Origin: Terfezia claveryi
Taxonomy: Eukaryota > Ascomycota > Pezizomycetes > Pezizales > Pezizaceae
Assembly (NCBI GenBank): GCA_015179025.1
Contig: WHUX01000414.1
Coordinates: 1 to 30,587, forward strand
Reading direction: 5' to 3'
Length of the DNA: 30,587 bases
The position numbers and the translations under genes are program-made. Under the pieces are notes generated by a model. The model saw only the letters and a list, made by a program, of their open reading frames with translations, ran no database searches and had not been told where the DNA came from. This document shows positions 28,097-30,587 of the stretch, one piece after another (the stretch's first letter is position 1; each line of letters starts with the position of its first letter).

Positions 28097-28777
28097 TGTA
28101 ATGAATGGTACTAGACAGTATTCATTCGGTACCGTTTATACAATCTATATCCGTAGGCACAGACGTTTGTGTATTTCGGTTCTGCTGAGGTAAGACCTCA
28201 GAAGGGTAGGGAGATTACTATGTGGGACGTTCCCAAAGGGAACAGTAATTAACTGGTGTAATCTATCTTATGTGATTTGTACTATCTAAGCTATATGATC
28301 TTGATCTGATCGGAATATAGGCTTGCTTGCTCTGAAGGCTTGCTTGGTTGCTTCTTGTCTTTCTTCTGTGGATTCCAGAGGGAATCCAGCGGCCTATTTA
28401 TACTCCTCTGAGATCTGATGACTAAGGAAATAAATACAATAAAGGGTGGCACACCAGAAGGTGGTGCGCTATACAAAAGGGGTCATGTGGCTATAGTAAT
28501 GAGTCACACACCATAAACGATGGTCATGTGGCCATAGTAATGAGTCACACGCCTTAAACAGAGGTCACGCGGCCATAATGAGGGTGTCTTCATATGGCAA
28601 GTGCCATGGAACATCCCATGGTAGATTCCGCGTGCTATGGACGCTTATAAAGCAATAGGAGGTGGTAGAAGGCTAGTCCTTCAACCGAGAGCTTAGTTAC
28701 ATAACATAGTAGTAATATAGGAAATACAAAAGTATATAATCAATTATATAAGCAATAAAATAATGTTCTCTATTACA
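28097..28777 (-). repeat. Family B 3' LTR, copy 2
   Basis: A 681-bp LTR with intact ends (minus strand TGTAATAGAG ... CATTCATTACA), hence the reference for the family. TATAAATA on the minus strand at 28402-28395; conserved hairpin at 28185-28201; a second conserved stem GTTCCC-AAA-GGGAAC near 28229-28243 (GTTCC-CTCCA-GGAAC in copy 1). It carries the same about 40-bp internal duplication as copy 1. Confidence 0.93.
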
Positions 28778-28799
28778 CTTCCCCACATAGAAGGATTTC

Positions 28800-29308
28800 C
28801 TATCCTAACTTCATTCGCTCTGCCATATTGGTTTCCATACGTCCTAAGATTTGATACATTGTTAATACATTAGCATTAACATGAATATCCTTAGTGTTTC
28901 TTTGACTCATGATTCTATCTCGTTCTTGTTGGATGAGAGCTCGGGTTTCATCTCTGGTTCGTGGTCCTTGTTTTCCTTTAGTCCTTCGACGTCTTTTGAA
29001 TGTATCTTCCATGCTTCCGGTCGTCCAGAAGTCTTGAAGAATTTCAGTGGTGATATCCTTGGCATTTATCCAGGAATCATATTTAGGAAGGTATCCTAGC
29101 CATCTGACCTTATATTGTCTTTCTCCAGTTCGAGGAGCTGTTCTGAATTCTAATACCTTTTCAACTTCATAACGATCTTCTTGAATTGGTCCTAGTTCCT
29201 GAGTTTGTCTGTGAGGGAACTGGGTAGGATCGTTTTTATAGTAGGGTTTGAGTTTGCTTATATGAAAAGTATTATATATGAGGTGGAGGTCAGGTTGACT
29301 GGATAGCT
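28800..29308 (-). pseudogene. Family B chromodomain and C-terminal tail, copy 2
   Basis: On the minus strand, LKPYYKNDPTQFPHRQTQE is followed by the chromodomain YEVEKVLEFRTAPRTGERQ, YKVRWLGY, KYDSWINAKDI (29171-29050). A basic tail follows (RRRRTKGKQGPRTRDETRAL; QERDRIMSQRNTKD) to the TAG at 28802-28800. This part is open; only the link to the integrase upstream is broken near 29308 (a TAG after NNYT). Confidence 0.85.
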
Positions 29309-30587
29309 CTAGGTATAGTTATTGCGTTTCCGATTACTAGAAATAATGGGAAATGGGCCTAGCCATTTTGGTTTGAGTTTAGGTGAGACATTCGATAGGT
29401 TGATGTTTTCTGAGGAAAGCATAACTTGTTGTCCGACTGAAAATTTAGCTGTATTGGGTAGTCGTTTGTTTGCTTGAGATGCTTGAGTCTTCTTGTCGTC
29501 ATATAGGTTTTTAGATGTTACCTCATGACGTTCATTTACTGGTACATATGCATTAATGGGGTATGGAAGTATCGATACGCCAAGATGTGCATTAAATCCA
29601 AATAGTGTGGAAAAGGGACTATTCTGTCTAGCGGCGTTATACCTAGAGTTAAGTTTCAACTGTATCTCTGGTAGTTTCTGTAGCCAATCAAATCCTTCGA
29701 TTTTACAGGCTCTTGCTACTTGTAGAATTTTTTGTTCACAATTTCCGATTGTCCGTCTGCACGTGGATGATATGCGGTGGACGGTTCCAACTTGATTCCT
29801 TTATTCCTAGCCCAATCTTGAAAGTGCGTTGACATAAAAAGAGTGTCGCGGTCAAAAAAATACAGAAAGGGTATCCCATAGTTGGGACTATATGAGTATC
29901 AAAGGTAGCAGTACATTGTTCTGCTGTGAAATTATCTGAGACAGGAATAAGAAACTTGAATCCTGATTGTCTATCAACAATCGTCCAAAGTCATGAAATA
30001 CTAACTACATGATCTTCTTCAACAGGAATATTCGGGTACAAAATTGAACACTTAGTAAACACAGGTGCTACTTAAGAAAATCCATCGATATGTCAGTCCA
30101 TGGCCTGCTTGGTACATGTAATGGGGTTACGAGTCCAAGTGGCGCCTTGTTGGAATACTTTGTCCGTTGACAAGTATCACAACTTCTGATATAGTCCTTA
30201 GTTGGTTCTGCAAAGGACTGGCAATCATATCGGTCAGTAAGATATTTCATCGTTTTTTCAACACCACCATGAGCGGTTGCTTCATGTGCATCTTTAATAA
30301 CCAATTCGAGATAGTTCTTACCTTCGACGTTAAAGGTAGAGGGCAAGACTAGTCTCCATTGTCCTTGTCGGTTCTTGACATACAAAAATCCGTCTTTTCT
30401 TCTATGATCCTTACGATTCACAAAGGTATCATAATAGTTCTTCCAGATAGGACATACTCTCATGCATGATTGATATGCAGCTTTCATACCTGTTCCTTGG
30501 TCAAGCCAGTGTGTGATGAAGTAGTCCTTGTCGTCTTCCCATCCATCGCTGATGTGCTTCTCTTCAATGAGCTTGTTGAGGGTCGGA
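29309..30587 (-). pseudogene. Family B integrase, copy 2, intact zinc site but frameshifted core
   Basis: Read on the minus strand from the window edge: PTLNKLIEE and HWLDQGTGMKAAYQSC, then the HHCC domain (HEATAHGG; RSCDTCQ), RPWTDISMDFLK (first Asp). A one-base deletion near 30070 then breaks the frame, a TGA (29993-29991) is shared with copy 1, and a shortened A-run (29854-29860, plus strand) shifts the frame again just before the second Asp. The C-terminal part is open (SRYNAARQNSPFSTLFGF to LGPFPIISSN). Copy 2 shows what copy 1 lost: H and C where copy 1 has Y. Confidence 0.9.

Larger units (their letters stand above)
28097..30587 (-). mobile_element. Family B chromovirus, copy 2, 3' half
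   Basis: A minus-strand element: integrase from the right window edge, chromodomain, polypurine tract (minus-strand GTGGGGAAG, 28786-28778) and 3' LTR (28097-28777). It matches copy 1 from 8197 to 10684. It is far less TpA-rich than copy 1 and is broken mainly by small indels. The 5 bases flanking the LTR (GCTAC, 28092-28096) would be its target duplication; the other end lies outside the window. Confidence 0.92.

Overview
The window looks like a transposon-packed stretch of a filamentous ascomycete (Pezizomycotina) nuclear genome. The reasons are chromodomain-bearing Ty3/Gypsy elements (chromoviruses), a Plavaka/KDZ-type DNA transposon relic, and pervasive CpA-to-TpA (and TpG-to-TpA) decay of the kind left by repeat-induced point mutation (RIP). 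In the repeat tracts nearly every in-frame stop is a TAG, TAA or TGA where the family expects Gln, Trp or Arg. Only one gene looks intact.

Layout. 1-1521: 3' end of a chromovirus (family A: integrase tail, chromodomain, LTR), inserted in the 5' LTR of a second chromovirus. 1522-10684: that second element (family B), nearly complete: 5' LTR remnant, leader with a long antisense ORF, gag, protease, RT, RNase H, an extra CCHC-containing segment, integrase, chromodomain, 3' LTR. Its RT is split by a 653-bp solo LTR (family D) with a perfect 5-bp target duplication. 10685-11261: an inverted, 3'-truncated family B LTR directly abutting the 3' LTR. 11262-15955: a heavily decayed family D chromovirus. 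It is interrupted by a foldback/TIR element (about 13081-14567), which in turn contains a 580-bp TA-flanked DNA transposon (13741-14320). 15956-20600: a Plavaka/KDZ transposon relic readable over about 2.9 kb, followed by a decayed array of 111-bp (37-codon) repeats. 20600-21655: AT-rich desert.

21656-26285 is an island of ordinary base composition. It holds one gene on the minus strand, a 631-residue single-pass membrane protein with three NPF endocytic motifs in its cytoplasmic tail, plus about 2 kb of upstream sequence in which I recognise no gene. 26285-28096 is a second AT-rich desert. 28097-30587 is a second family B copy on the minus strand (3' LTR, chromodomain, integrase), running off the window. 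It is broken by small indels and shows far less RIP than the first copy.

The elements form age layers: family D and the Plavaka relic (heavily mutated), family B copy 1 (moderate), family A and family B copy 2 (light). The most unusual points are the head-to-head antisense ORF in the family B leader, a CCHC knuckle between RNase H and integrase, systematic conversion of zinc-ligand His and Cys codons to Tyr, and the nested foldback with inverted satellite-like arms.
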